From: a virus | DNA: 24,209 nt | Strand: one strand, 5' to 3' | Virus record (IMG/VR): IMGVR_UViG_3300043436_001700 | Location: 1 to 24,209 of that record | In this document: piece after piece, positions 15,566-21,406 of the stretch | How positions within the stretch are numbered: position 1 is the first letter of the stretch | How the letters are laid out: each line of letters opens with the position of its first letter | Position numbers and translations under genes: made by a program | Notes under the pieces: generated by a model | Database searches by the model: none | Told to the model about the DNA's origin: nothing | What the model saw: the letters and a program-made list of their open reading frames with translations, nothing else

Positions 15566-15713
15566 GACCTCTTAGTTTGAATCCTCGTTTCTTTTTCTCA
15601 AGCTTCTCCATTTTCTCCATGGACTTAGACTCAGACTGCTCATGAATTCTCATGGCTTTCTTAGAAGGATAAGTCTCCTTACCTCCATATTCTTTTATCA
15701 TTTTTGCTTTCAT
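15543..15713 (-). CDS. Small basic protein, first gene of the structural transcript
   Basis: 56 residues from MKAKMIKEYGGKETYPSKKA; the in-frame extension to 15800 runs through the promoter and into the opposite gene and is rejected. The protein is Lys/Glu/Met-rich with a KSMEKMEKLEKKKRG helix and a glycine-rich tail (RGHGAGQ). The ATG is five bases after the -7 element at 15719-15726, so the mRNA should be leaderless. It opens the transcript that runs through the structural genes to the long fibre. Function unknown. Confidence 0.72.
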   Translation of the reverse strand: MKAKMIKEYGGKETYPSKKAMRIHEQSESKSMEKMEKLEKKKRGFKLRGHGAGQNC

Positions 15714-15718
15714 ATCCA

Positions 15719-15726
15719 CAAAGATA
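15719..15726 (-). promoter_or_regulatory. Leftward promoter (TATCTTTG) of the structural operon
   Basis: Minus-strand TATCTTTG, then TGGAT, then ATG. It is separated by only two bases from the rightward element at 15729-15736. No -33 TTTG is found on this side. Confidence 0.62.
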
Positions 15727-15728
15727 AC

Positions 15729-15736
15729 TATTTTTG
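15729..15736 (+). promoter_or_regulatory. Rightward promoter (TATTTTTG) of the MarR-like gene
   Basis: TATTTTTG, then TATT, then the ATG at 15741. A TTTTTG at 15701-15706, 22 bases upstream, could be the -33 box. The predicted mRNA is leaderless. The site overlaps the leftward promoter region. Confidence 0.65.
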
Positions 15737-15740
15737 TATT

Positions 15741-16256
15741 ATGAGAAAAAAGATAAACACTAAAATAGTCAAATCTACTCCAGTTGTCTACAGACGACAT
15801 AAAGCAAATGATTATCTAAAGTATCATAGAATCGTAATGGCTTGGGCTAGAAAGAAGTACAACATCACGACTGTACACCTAGAAATGTTATTCTTCCTAT
15901 ACAGCGAAGATATATTCACCATGACTAGGTTTAAAGACTACAGCATGATTATGCCGTTCGATCGATACAAGCTCGAAAGAATGATTGAGGATGGATGGAT
16001 TAGAATGTGGCGATCAGATAAGGACCACAAGACACCGCTGTACGAACTTACTACTGTTGGTAAGCAACTTGTAGCTACGGTATACAAAAAGTTGAATGGT
16101 GAGCAGCTAATCAGCGAGTCAGCCAAAATAAATGGACTTATCGACAAGACAAATCAGAAAGCTAGAATTTACTCAATCGCGATCCGTAAAATGAACCGCG
16201 ATCTACGTAAAAAGAAACTGAAGGAGCGAACAGTTCTTGTAAGTCCTGATGAATAG
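15741..16256 (+). CDS. MarR-like winged-helix transcription regulator
   Basis: 171 residues, starting MRKKINTKIVKSTPVVYRRH. Residues about 26-115 fit a winged helix: HRIVMAWARKKYNITTVHLE, then LYSEDIFTMTRFKDY, a recognition-helix region FDRYKLERMIEDGWIRMWR, and a wing LYELTTVGKQLVATVYKKL. The turn 'L-x-x-x-I-x-D-G-W-I' followed by 'Y-x-L-T-x-x-G' is characteristic of MarR-type repressors. It is the only plus-strand gene within the leftward block, is divergent from the structural operon and convergent with groES (two bases between stops). It most likely controls the shared promoter region, perhaps timing late genes. The start codon is four bases after the -7 element. DNA binding is inferred. 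Confidence 0.8.
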   Translation: MRKKINTKIVKSTPVVYRRHKANDYLKYHRIVMAWARKKYNITTVHLEMLFFLYSEDIFTMTRFKDYSMIMPFDRYKLERMIEDGWIRMWRSDKDHKTPLYELTTVGKQLVATVYKKLNGEQLISESAKINGLIDKTNQKARIYSIAIRKMNRDLRKKKLKERTVLVSPDE

Positions 16257-16258
16257 TA

Positions 16259-16516
16259 TTACATAACAAGTACAACGTCGCGTTCCTGGATCACGAATAC
16301 ATTACTGCCGTCAGGCAGTCGCAATAAGTGACCTGAAGATTTATTGTAAAATATCTCGTCACCTACCTTCATTGTAGTGACCTCATCGCTCTTGTCTTTA
16401 ACAATGCCTCGTTGGTATAGTGCACCAGTGACGGTCGATGCCGTCATCTCGAATCCTGATGCACTTTTTCTTTCGTTGACTACCTCAACTAAGATAAATC
16501 TATTTAGTACTGCCAT
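16259..16516 (-). CDS. groES: Co-chaperonin GroES
   Basis: 85 residues, single GroES fold: RFILVEVVNE strand; the mobile-loop region near 17-33 (KSASGFEMTASTVTGAL), slightly unlike the host GGI/VxL loop; GIVKDKSDE; VGDEIFYNKSSGHLLRL; and the final strand VIQERDVVLVM. GroES caps the GroEL ring and closes the folding chamber. Length is a little shorter than host GroES (about 95). Phage GroES such as T4 gp31 serves capsid folding; the same is likely here. It overlaps the end of groEL by 17 bases, and groEL is upstream, the reverse of the usual bacterial order. Confidence 0.92.
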   Translation of the reverse strand: MAVLNRFILVEVVNERKSASGFEMTASTVTGALYQRGIVKDKSDEVTTMKVGDEIFYNKSSGHLLRLPDGSNVFVIQERDVVLVM

Positions 16517-18047
16517 CGTGTTCAGTAATTATACAGTTAGTACTTAAAATGGTTGTTGCAACTGACACTGAGTTGCGTATCGCGTTCTTTGTTACTTTAG
16601 TCGGATCGATTACACCTTCTTCAATCAAATCGCAGAAGCTTCTTTTCTTAACATCATAACCAAATCCACCAGTGCTGACCTCGTTTACTATCTGATCAAT
16701 CTGATCTTCTTCGCGTCCATCATTCAACAACATCTGACGCAATGGAGTCTCTACTGCTGTGTGTACGATTTCGAAAGCAACGTCACGCGCATCAATGTCA
16801 AGTTCTATGAATGCTTCAATAATAGCGCTTCCTCCGCCTGGTAGAATTCCTTCTTCCTTAGCAGCGCGAATAGCAGCTACTGCATCGTCAACTCTGTCTC
16901 TGATTTCTTTCTGTTCAACACCACTAGCTGCTCCGACGTGGATAATACCAAATCCACCAGAGATTGCTTGAAGTCGCGTATCGATATCTGCACTTGGCTC
17001 CTCAGCCTTTAAGTCAGCTACACGGTAGTCAATTCTTTCTTGTGCATCGTCTCTTGGCTCGATAATAGTAATCTGGTCAGTAATAGTGACTCTTCGAGCT
17101 ACACCTAAACCTTCCATAACAACCATCTGTAAGTCATCACCCGTTTCTTCAGAATAGTACTGAGCGTCCAACACATAAGCCAAGTCACGCATGATGTCGT
17201 CGCGTCTGTATCCGTTTGATGGCGGCTCAATCACAGCAGCTTTAATATTTCCGTTAAGTACGTTGTAGTTAAGCGCGTTCATCGCGTTTGGCTCCAATGT
17301 TCCAACGATAAGTAATGCTCGGTTTGATTTAATAACTTCTCCCAAAATATGCTCCATTCCATGCAAGTCATGTATCTTAGAGTCAAACAACAAAATGTAT
17401 GGGTTGTCTAGAACACATTCCTGTTTCTTTTGGTCTGTGATGAAGTAACGCGACGCGTAACCACGGTCCAACTTAAGTCCCGTTACGATCTCCGAGTAAA
17501 GTTCGTCACCCTTCGAGTCTTCTACCGTCACAACGTCAACTTCAGCGAATACATCTGAGATTAGTTTACCTATCTTCTCGTCGTTGTTCGCAGATATTGT
17601 TGCAATGTGTTGTAGCATGTCTCCTGTGACCTCTACCGACATATCGTCAAGCTTGCGGACTAATTCATTACACAGTTCATTTACGTCTCTTAGAACGTCT
17701 ATAACGGATCCGTGTTCTGGCTTGTAGTGTTTTTCAAATGCATTGATGAACGCTTCAGCTAATACCACAGATGTAGTTGTTCCGTCACCTGCAGCCGATG
17801 CTGTTCTTTCACTTGCCTGGCGCAACATAAGTGCGGCAGTGTCGTGTATTTTGTTCTCAAATCGGATTGATCTCGCCACCGTAACTCCATCCTTGGTGAT
17901 ATGATGCCCAGAAATATAATTTGGACCTTGCAAGATTACTGTTCGTCCTGATGGACCTAGTGTTGACTTCACTGCATCCGAGAAAAGTCTTATCCCTTCA
18001 ATCAACTGAGCTCTAGCTTCAGTGTCTCTGTGTATTACTTTATTCAT
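16500..18047 (-). CDS. groEL: Chaperonin GroEL
   Basis: 515 residues, close to the usual 540 but without the Gly-Met tail of host GroEL. ATP-site motifs are intact: TLGPSGRTV near 29-37, DGVTVAR near 53-59, and GDGTTT with the Asp at 88 (E. coli Asp87). Near the end are the equatorial SGGFGIIHVGAAS and RVDDAV (the Asp equivalent to E. coli Asp398), then EEGILPGGG. The apical domain lies between, so this is a complete ATP-driven folding ring. Paired with the phage GroES it probably folds virion proteins. It has its own promoter and an inverted repeat upstream. The start at 18047 gives a family-typical N-terminus (MNKVIHRDTEARAQLIEG). Confidence 0.96.
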   Translation of the reverse strand: MNKVIHRDTEARAQLIEGIRLFSDAVKSTLGPSGRTVILQGPNYISGHHITKDGVTVARSIRFENKIHDTAALMLRQASERTASAAGDGTTTSVVLAEAFINAFEKHYKPEHGSVIDVLRDVNELCNELVRKLDDMSVEVTGDMLQHIATISANNDEKIGKLISDVFAEVDVVTVEDSKGDELYSEIVTGLKLDRGYASRYFITDQKKQECVLDNPYILLFDSKIHDLHGMEHILGEVIKSNRALLIVGTLEPNAMNALNYNVLNGNIKAAVIEPPSNGYRRDDIMRDLAYVLDAQYYSEETGDDLQMVVMEGLGVARRVTITDQITIIEPRDDAQERIDYRVADLKAEEPSADIDTRLQAISGGFGIIHVGAASGVEQKEIRDRVDDAVAAIRAAKEEGILPGGGSAIIEAFIELDIDARDVAFEIVHTAVETPLRQMLLNDGREEDQIDQIVNEVSTGGFGYDVKKRSFCDLIEEGVIDPTKVTKNAIRNSVSVATTILSTNCIITEHDGSTK

Positions 18048-18061
18048 ATTTTAATTTATTT

Positions 18062-18090
18062 TGTCGCAAATATAGTATGTTTTTGCGACA
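18062..18090. repeat. Perfect 9-bp inverted repeat over the groEL promoter
   Basis: TGTCGCAAA at 18062-18070 and TTTGCGACA at 18082-18090 are perfect complements with an 11-base spacer. The left arm overlaps the -7 element. No T-tract follows on either strand, so it is better read as an operator than a terminator. Confidence 0.7.
18067..18074 (-). promoter_or_regulatory. Promoter -7 element TATATTTG of groEL-groES
   Basis: Minus-strand TATATTTG, 19 bases before the groEL ATG, the same spacing as at 5000-5007. It continues as TATATTTGCGACA, a 13-mer identical to that before the HNH gene. It is embedded in the inverted repeat at 18062-18090. Confidence 0.62.
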
Positions 18091-18091
18091 G

Positions 18092-18280
18092 TTAGCATAT
18101 TAAGTCTTCTAAATCTACGTTGTGATCGGTCATTATGTCGTAGAACTTCTCCTGATCCAAGTCGTTCTTTCTAACGTGGTTCATTATGTCCCACAAAACA
18201 CAAGCCATGTCGAGTGCCTTCACTGCTCTCTTGAACTCGTAGTCTTCTTCAGGTAAGTTAAATTCAATTGTTGCTTTCAT
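18092..18280 (-). CDS. Conserved small phage protein
   Basis: 62 residues from MKATIEFNLPEEDYEFKRAV; the ATG overlaps the stop of the gene upstream (ATGA), which is preferred over the in-frame start ten codons earlier. The layout is a beta strand (KATIEFNLP), then a helix with a pattern KALDMACVLWDIMNHVRKN, then a C-terminal helix. The 'MKATxxFNLPEE' start and the ALWDI helix recur, from memory, in small phage proteins of many hosts, with no known function. It is the last gene before the groEL promoter. Confidence 0.75.
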   Translation of the reverse strand: MKATIEFNLPEEDYEFKRAVKALDMACVLWDIMNHVRKNDLDQEKFYDIMTDHNVDLEDLIC

Positions 18281-18486
18281 AACATCAACATTTGTTTGAC
18301 TGTTGGGCACGACATCTTGTGTGTCGATCGTCCACCGCAGTGGATGCAGTCGTGTTTAATCTGGTAGTTGCAATCGTTGTGATCGAATGCTGAGTAACTC
18401 TGTCTCATTGACGGAGCTGCTGTATATCTGAAGCAAAACCACTTCTTTTTACAGTCTTCATTTGAACATTTACTGATGTCTGGCAT
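18277..18486 (-). CDS. Small Cys-rich, probably zinc-binding protein
   Basis: 69 residues with several Cys and His residues arranged as CSNEDC, then CFRY, HDCIHCGG and MSC. They would form one or two zinc knuckles. It starts MPDISKCSNEDCKKKWFCFR. Similar short proteins with a 'C...C..K..C.R' start are common in phages and often bind nucleic acid or other proteins. It overlaps both neighbours, so it is translationally coupled within a series of small genes. Zinc binding is inferred from spacing. Confidence 0.72.
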   Translation of the reverse strand: MPDISKCSNEDCKKKWFCFRYTAAPSMRQSYSAFDHNDCNYQIKHDCIHCGGRSTHKMSCPTVKQMLML

Positions 18487-18631
18487 GATTATAAGCGTCT
18501 ATTAGTTTATTTAATTGGTCCTCTGACATTAATATTTGTGGCACATCTATACGAACGTCCACTCCTTTCTTTTCTCTGATGTAGTCTTGAACTTCTTTTA
18601 TCATCAGTAGTATGATCGGCATGTGGTTCAT
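18470..18631 (-). CDS. Small helical protein (53 residues)
   Basis: MNHMPIILLMIKEVQDYIRE opens a frame that ends LNKLIDAYNHARHQ. The start overlaps the previous stop (ATGA at 18628-18631) and its end overlaps the next gene by 17 bases. The first 12 residues are hydrophobic but too short for a membrane span. The rest reads as two helices. No family recognised. The coupling on both sides supports translation. Confidence 0.65.
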   Translation of the reverse strand: MNHMPIILLMIKEVQDYIREKKGVDVRIDVPQILMSEDQLNKLIDAYNHARHQ

Positions 18632-18942
18632 ATCTCAACCAACTTGAACTTACTGAAGTCCACTCCCTGGCGCGTGATGGCTGTTATGTTCGACAGTGCA
18701 GTTGCGTCACATTTAGCAATGTTCTCACCGATCGTGTGGATAGCCATCATCATGTCAGCTGCGATCTTGTCGTCAATCTTCCAAAGCTTGTCACGGTTCT
18801 TAGCGTTCTTCAAGTTCATCACGTTAATCGCCTCGTTGACCTTTTGCTTCACCTTACCCTGCATGTAGGGGGTTCCTTCCAATTCAAGCGCGCAGTTTAA
18901 CACCACTTGCATTGCTGATAATAACGTTACGTAAGCTTGCAT
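18628..18942 (-). CDS. Helical phage protein of unknown function
   Basis: 104 residues, starting MQAYVTLLSAMQVVLNCALE. Composition is helical throughout with alternating hydrophobic and charged positions (GKVKQKVNEAINVMNLKNAK, then DKIAADMMMAIHTIGENIAK). No signal peptide, though the start is moderately hydrophobic. It overlaps the HTH gene upstream by 16 bases and the next by 4. Function unknown; the neighbours suggest early or middle regulatory small proteins. Confidence 0.72.
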   Translation of the reverse strand: MQAYVTLLSAMQVVLNCALELEGTPYMQGKVKQKVNEAINVMNLKNAKNRDKLWKIDDKIAADMMMAIHTIGENIAKCDATALSNITAITRQGVDFSKFKLVEI

Positions 18943-19103
18943 TCTTCTAGTTTTTTAATGTTGTGTAATCTCATGTCGCGTCCCTTGAGGAACTTATACA
19001 CACAGTCCTGTGGTATATCTGCTATTTTCGCGAATTTGTATGGTGTCAAGTAGTTTCTCCTTAAGTAACTTCTCAACAATTCGCGTAGTTCTTGTTGTGT
19101 CAT
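18927..19103 (-). CDS. Small helix-turn-helix protein
   Basis: 58 residues starting MTQQELRELLRSYLRRNYLT. A HTH fits residues about 20-48: PYKFAKIADIPQDCVYKFLK, then GRDMRLHNIKKLEE. The 'T-P-Y-K-F-A-x-x-A-x-I-P-x-x-x-V-Y-x-F-L-x-G' pattern is that of short Cro/CI-type or XRE-like DNA-binding units. It lies between coupled small genes (ATGA upstream). It could regulate phage promoters such as the groEL or HNH promoter, but no target is known. Confidence 0.7.
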   Translation of the reverse strand: MTQQELRELLRSYLRRNYLTPYKFAKIADIPQDCVYKFLKGRDMRLHNIKKLEECKLT

Positions 19104-19366
19104 ACTTTTTCGTAAGTCAATTCAAATATGTCTGGTTTGCACGGGTAAAATTCACCTTTAACTCCTTTGATTATGTAGTCGCCAGGACATACAATATGCC
19201 AACCTTCTAGTGTTGGGCAGTTATTGTGTTTGGATGCCTTGTTTCCACATTGTTGACATACCCATTCGGTGTCAGAATCAATTGGGTGTGTATTCGCTTC
19301 GGTAACATCTCCATTTTTAAACCATTGTTCTGCATCAATAATTACGGGTTTCTTTCTGTACTTCAT
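19100..19366 (-). CDS. Conserved phage protein with a zinc-knuckle insert
   Basis: 88 residues from MKYRKKPVIIDAEQWFKNGD; the longer in-frame version from 19399 lies within the preceding gene and is rejected. The core matches a widespread phage protein: MKYRKKPVxIDAxQW at the start and PGDYIIKGVKGEFYPCKPDI near the end. Between them is an insert with CQQCGN and a later NNCP, a likely zinc knuckle (WVCQQCGNKASKH). Function unknown in the family. It is coupled to neighbours by ATGA junctions. Confidence 0.85.
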   Translation of the reverse strand: MKYRKKPVIIDAEQWFKNGDVTEANTHPIDSDTEWVCQQCGNKASKHNNCPTLEGWHIVCPGDYIIKGVKGEFYPCKPDIFELTYEKV

Positions 19367-19509
19367 ATGTTTCCTATTGTTACACCCCAAAACAACCAAG
19401 CTATAGCAAGCTCTTTATGTCTTCCGTCTTTTTCAAATGCTACCATTGGTAACAATACCACCGCCCATTCTCTTGATGAGTCAAATAATGTTTCGATTCT
19501 AATTTTCAT
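19363..19509 (-). CDS. Small protein (48 residues) before the conserved phage gene
   Basis: The frame reads MKIRIETLFDSSREWAVVLL at its start and ends ELAIAWLFWGVTIGNI. It overlaps the next start by ATGA. The C-terminal 14 residues are hydrophobic and may form a short membrane segment or hydrophobic helix. The gene starts 17 bases after the tRNA end. No family recognised; the coupling is the main evidence. Confidence 0.62.
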   Translation of the reverse strand: MKIRIETLFDSSREWAVVLLPMVAFEKDGRHKELAIAWLFWGVTIGNI

Positions 19510-19525
19510 AATTTTGTTTTATTAG

Positions 19526-19614
19526 TGGGGCAGACAGGATTCGAACCTGCAGATTCCTTTTTGGGTAGGTAATAACACCTTTAGTTTGCGTCTCACCAAT
19601 TCCGCCACTACCCC
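19526..19614 (-). tRNA. tRNA (class II, long variable region), anticodon unresolved
   Basis: On the minus strand GGGGTAG and CTGCCCC form a 7-bp acceptor with discriminator A. The D-arm is GCGG..GGTGAGA..CGC. The T-arm is GCAGG, loop TTCGAAT, CCTGT. At 89 nt it has Leu/Ser-like size and a D-arm like tRNA-Leu. The 37 bases between D-arm and T-arm do not give a normal 5-bp stem with 7-base loop and U33. The best stem is AGGT/ACCT around GTTATT (6-base loop). The isotype is therefore not assigned. It shares GTAGTGGCGGAA with the tRNA-like gene at 19888-20032. CCA is not encoded. Confidence 0.72.
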
Positions 19615-19619
19615 ATGTT

Positions 19620-19635
19620 GCTCGTCTTTCCGAGC
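19620..19635 (-). other. Small hairpin just upstream of the tRNA
   Basis: GCTCG and CGAGC pair across a six-base loop (GAAAGA on the minus strand), ending five bases before the tRNA acceptor. It could terminate or mark processing of the upstream message. No T-tract follows, so a terminator is unlikely. Confidence 0.4.
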
Positions 19636-19641
19636 CGTCAA

Positions 19642-19863
19642 CTATTTATTTTTAAATGAGAATTTATCACCTAAAATCTCTAATCTTTGACCTAAAATTT
19701 GTAAATACTCATTCATTAGTCTTGATTGGCGATAAAGTAAATCTTTATTCTCTCGATCTAAATCAACAAAAGCCTGTGTGCGCATAAAATCGTTTAATGC
19801 GTTTGTTTTTGTTGCTAATTCTTGCGCTTCAATAAGAAGTCTGTCATAAAATGTACTTTCCAT
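19642..19863 (-). CDS. Small helical phage protein between tRNA genes
   Basis: 73 residues, starting MESTFYDRLLIEAQELATKT. It is entirely helical by composition, with heptad-like spacing (LNDFMRTQAFVDLDRENKDL, then RQSRLMNEYLQILGQRLEIL). The layout, a helical hairpin, matches small phage proteins with 'LLxxQxxxMxxYxxILxxRL' at the C-terminal half that I recall from crAss-like phages. No membrane span. It sits alone between the two tRNA-type genes, without overlap. Function unknown. Confidence 0.75.
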   Translation of the reverse strand: MESTFYDRLLIEAQELATKTNALNDFMRTQAFVDLDRENKDLLYRQSRLMNEYLQILGQRLEILGDKFSFKNK

Positions 19864-19887
19864 TTGTATTTGTTTTTATTTATTTAG

Positions 19888-20032
19888 ATGCGTAGACGGG
19901 ACTCGAACCCGCACCGCTTCCACACTTCTGCGCTTAAACCTTTTTTGTTTAACGTGAGGTTCGGATATACCTCATTACAGTTTTTTCGCGTCTACCACGT
20001 CAGGGACATCCCTAACCTTCCGCCACTACGCA
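19888..20032 (-). ncRNA. 144-nt tRNA-like gene with enlarged D-loop and extra hairpins
   Basis: On the minus strand TGCGTAG and CTACGCA form a 7-bp acceptor, and GCGGG, TTCGAGT, CCCGT a canonical T-arm. The D-arm keeps GCGGAA and GGTAGACGC but its loop carries an extra hairpin (AGGGA, TG, TCCCT). Between D-arm and T-arm are about 75 bases instead of 20-40. They include TGAGGT/ACCTCA with an 8-base loop and TTAAAC/GTTTAA with a 7-base loop. No U33-anticodon loop is evident. The gene resembles the 19526-19614 tRNA at both ends, so it may be its enlarged paralog. It has a promoter-like TAnnTTTG 13 bases upstream. A decoding role is doubtful. It is too short and lacks a tag frame to be a tmRNA. 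Confidence 0.65.
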
Positions 20033-20045
20033 TTCAATTATAGTA

Positions 20046-20053
20046 CAAATTTA
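20046..20053 (-). promoter_or_regulatory. Promoter-like TTG-N20-TAAATTTG for the tRNA-like gene
   Basis: Minus-strand TAAATTTG, with a TTG 20 bases upstream inside the HNH gene's end. The tRNA-like acceptor begins 13 bases downstream. It would give this RNA its own start. Confidence 0.5.
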
Positions 20054-20065
20054 TTGCTTTTTATT

Positions 20066-20533
20066 TTATTTTGCAAGTTTTAGTGTAATATTTTTATTTC
20101 CAAGCTCCAATTCATTGACTATTCTAGCAGCGTCACTTCGCTTCACGTACTCAAGCGTCCTAAATATCCTATTATTTACCACCTTGTACACCCTTCCGCC
20201 ATGGTAAGTCGGTACGTCATGGAACATTGGGTACCTTTTCGTCTTACCGAATGTCAAGTTCCCTACAAAATTATTACGCGCCTCACCGTCCAGGTGATTC
20301 ACATACCACTTACCACTCGGCTCATCCATAAAGTGACCAGCAACCAACTTGTGCAACGGAAGTCGCGTCCCCTTAATCCAAACATAGACGAATGATCCTT
20401 CGATCGTCGTCGCTAGTTCGTACCTTATCCTCCACTCCGTTGTGTTCGGTTCTCCATCCGCCTTCACAACCCGACCGTAGCTACTCACAAATATGTTTTC
20501 ACTTACCTTACTAAACTTCTCTAATACATTCAT
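20066..20533 (-). CDS. HNH endonuclease (NUMOD4/HNH-like)
   Basis: 155 residues, starting MNVLEKFSKVSENIFVSSYG. The first part has FVSSYGRVV (NUMOD4-like strand with a following basic residue). The HNH core is LPLHKLVAGHFM and WYVNHLDGEARNNFVGNLTF: the pattern x-H-x-L-V-A, N-H-x-D-G, N-N-x-x-x-N-L fits HNH_3-type homing enzymes. The C-terminal 40 residues (YKVVNNRIFRTLEYVKRSDA and on) may be a DNA-binding tail. It is the first leftward gene beside the noncoding region, with a -7 element four bases before its ATG. It lies next to the tRNA-like gene, a common neighbourhood for homing enzymes. Confidence 0.82.
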   Translation of the reverse strand: MNVLEKFSKVSENIFVSSYGRVVKADGEPNTTEWRIRYELATTIEGSFVYVWIKGTRLPLHKLVAGHFMDEPSGKWYVNHLDGEARNNFVGNLTFGKTKRYPMFHDVPTYHGGRVYKVVNNRIFRTLEYVKRSDAARIVNELELGNKNITLKLAK

Positions 20534-20537
20534 GTCG

Positions 20538-20545
20538 CAAATATA
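20538..20545 (-). promoter_or_regulatory. Promoter -7 element TATATTTG of the HNH gene, leaderless
   Basis: Minus-strand TATATTTG, then CGAC and ATG. It shares the 13-mer TATATTTGCGACA with the groEL promoter. It is the first leftward promoter at the edge of the divergent region. An ATGTT/AACAT inverted repeat lies just upstream (20553-20572). Confidence 0.62.
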
Positions 20546-20874
20546 TACCTAAATGTTGGAAAATGCTAACATTTCTTTAGATTTTAATGGAATGTGCTGT
20601 TAAGTTTGTAGCAGTGACGCGGAATTGAGCGAATTTAGTGTTGGAATGTTGGAAAATTTCTCTATATCTCTCTATATATAAATATATATATACTCTTTTT
20701 TTATATAGTTGTATTTATACTTATTTCTTAACATCTTAACACTAAAGTAGTATAAAGTACTGTAATATAGATAGTTATAGAATGCTGTCTCATCAAAATC
20801 TAAAGAAAACGCAGCACTATTTCGTGAATGTCAGCACTATTTTGATGGTTTTGTGTGTTGGAGTTCGGTATAAT

Positions 20875-20931
20875 CCCCCCATTTGACGCAACCGACCCTC
20901 AACGGAAAGTCATTTCATTTTCGATGGGGGG
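20875..20931. repeat. C6/G6 inverted repeat in the divergent region
   Basis: CCCCCCAT at 20875-20882 pairs perfectly with ATGGGGGG at 20924-20931 across 41 bases. It stands out in a very AT-rich setting. The loop contains a smaller GAC/GTC pairing. Not a terminator, as no T-tract follows. Confidence 0.7.
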
Positions 20932-21126
20932 TGTTACGTTTTGGAAAATTACTTCAAAACTTTTGGCTTTTTATGTTGGCATGATGATATGATATGATAT
21001 TAAATTATATTAAATAGTATTTAATTAGTTCGCGTTTCTTTTGTTGGTATAAATATTATTTTGTTACGTGACGTTATTTAATTTTATACTGTTAGTAATT
21101 TAACCGCATCCAGTATTTAAAGTTTA

Positions 21127-21155
21127 ATTCTATTCTATTCTATTCTATTCTATTT
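21127..21155. repeat. TATTC tandem repeat
   Basis: ATTC followed by four exact TATTC units (21131-21150) and a TATTT variant. Short tandem repeat in noncoding DNA, liable to slippage. Confidence 0.85.
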
Positions 21156-21406
21156 AACATGATCATGTTACATTCAATTACTTTGCACCAAATTATAAAA
21201 CGTTTCTTTTTTTGCCTTGTGTCACTTCGTGCGGTTATTACTTCACCAATTCACCCGAAAATAAAAAACTTTACAAAAAATAATATCAATTCACTAACTA
21301 TCTGAATATCAATACATTACACTTTACTTCTATATACAGGTACTTACTTCGATCTAAGTATAAACACTTAATTTTATATCAAAAGTTTAAAAAAGTTTAA
21401 ATAAAG

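Noticed and set aside
16254-16262. Bidirectional terminator between the MarR-like gene and groES
   Set aside because: Only two bases separate the stops and no hairpin with T-tract is visible there.
20601-20608. TAAGTTTG as another rightward promoter
   Set aside because: It matches TAnnTTTG but no gene follows within several hundred bases and chance matches are expected in this composition.
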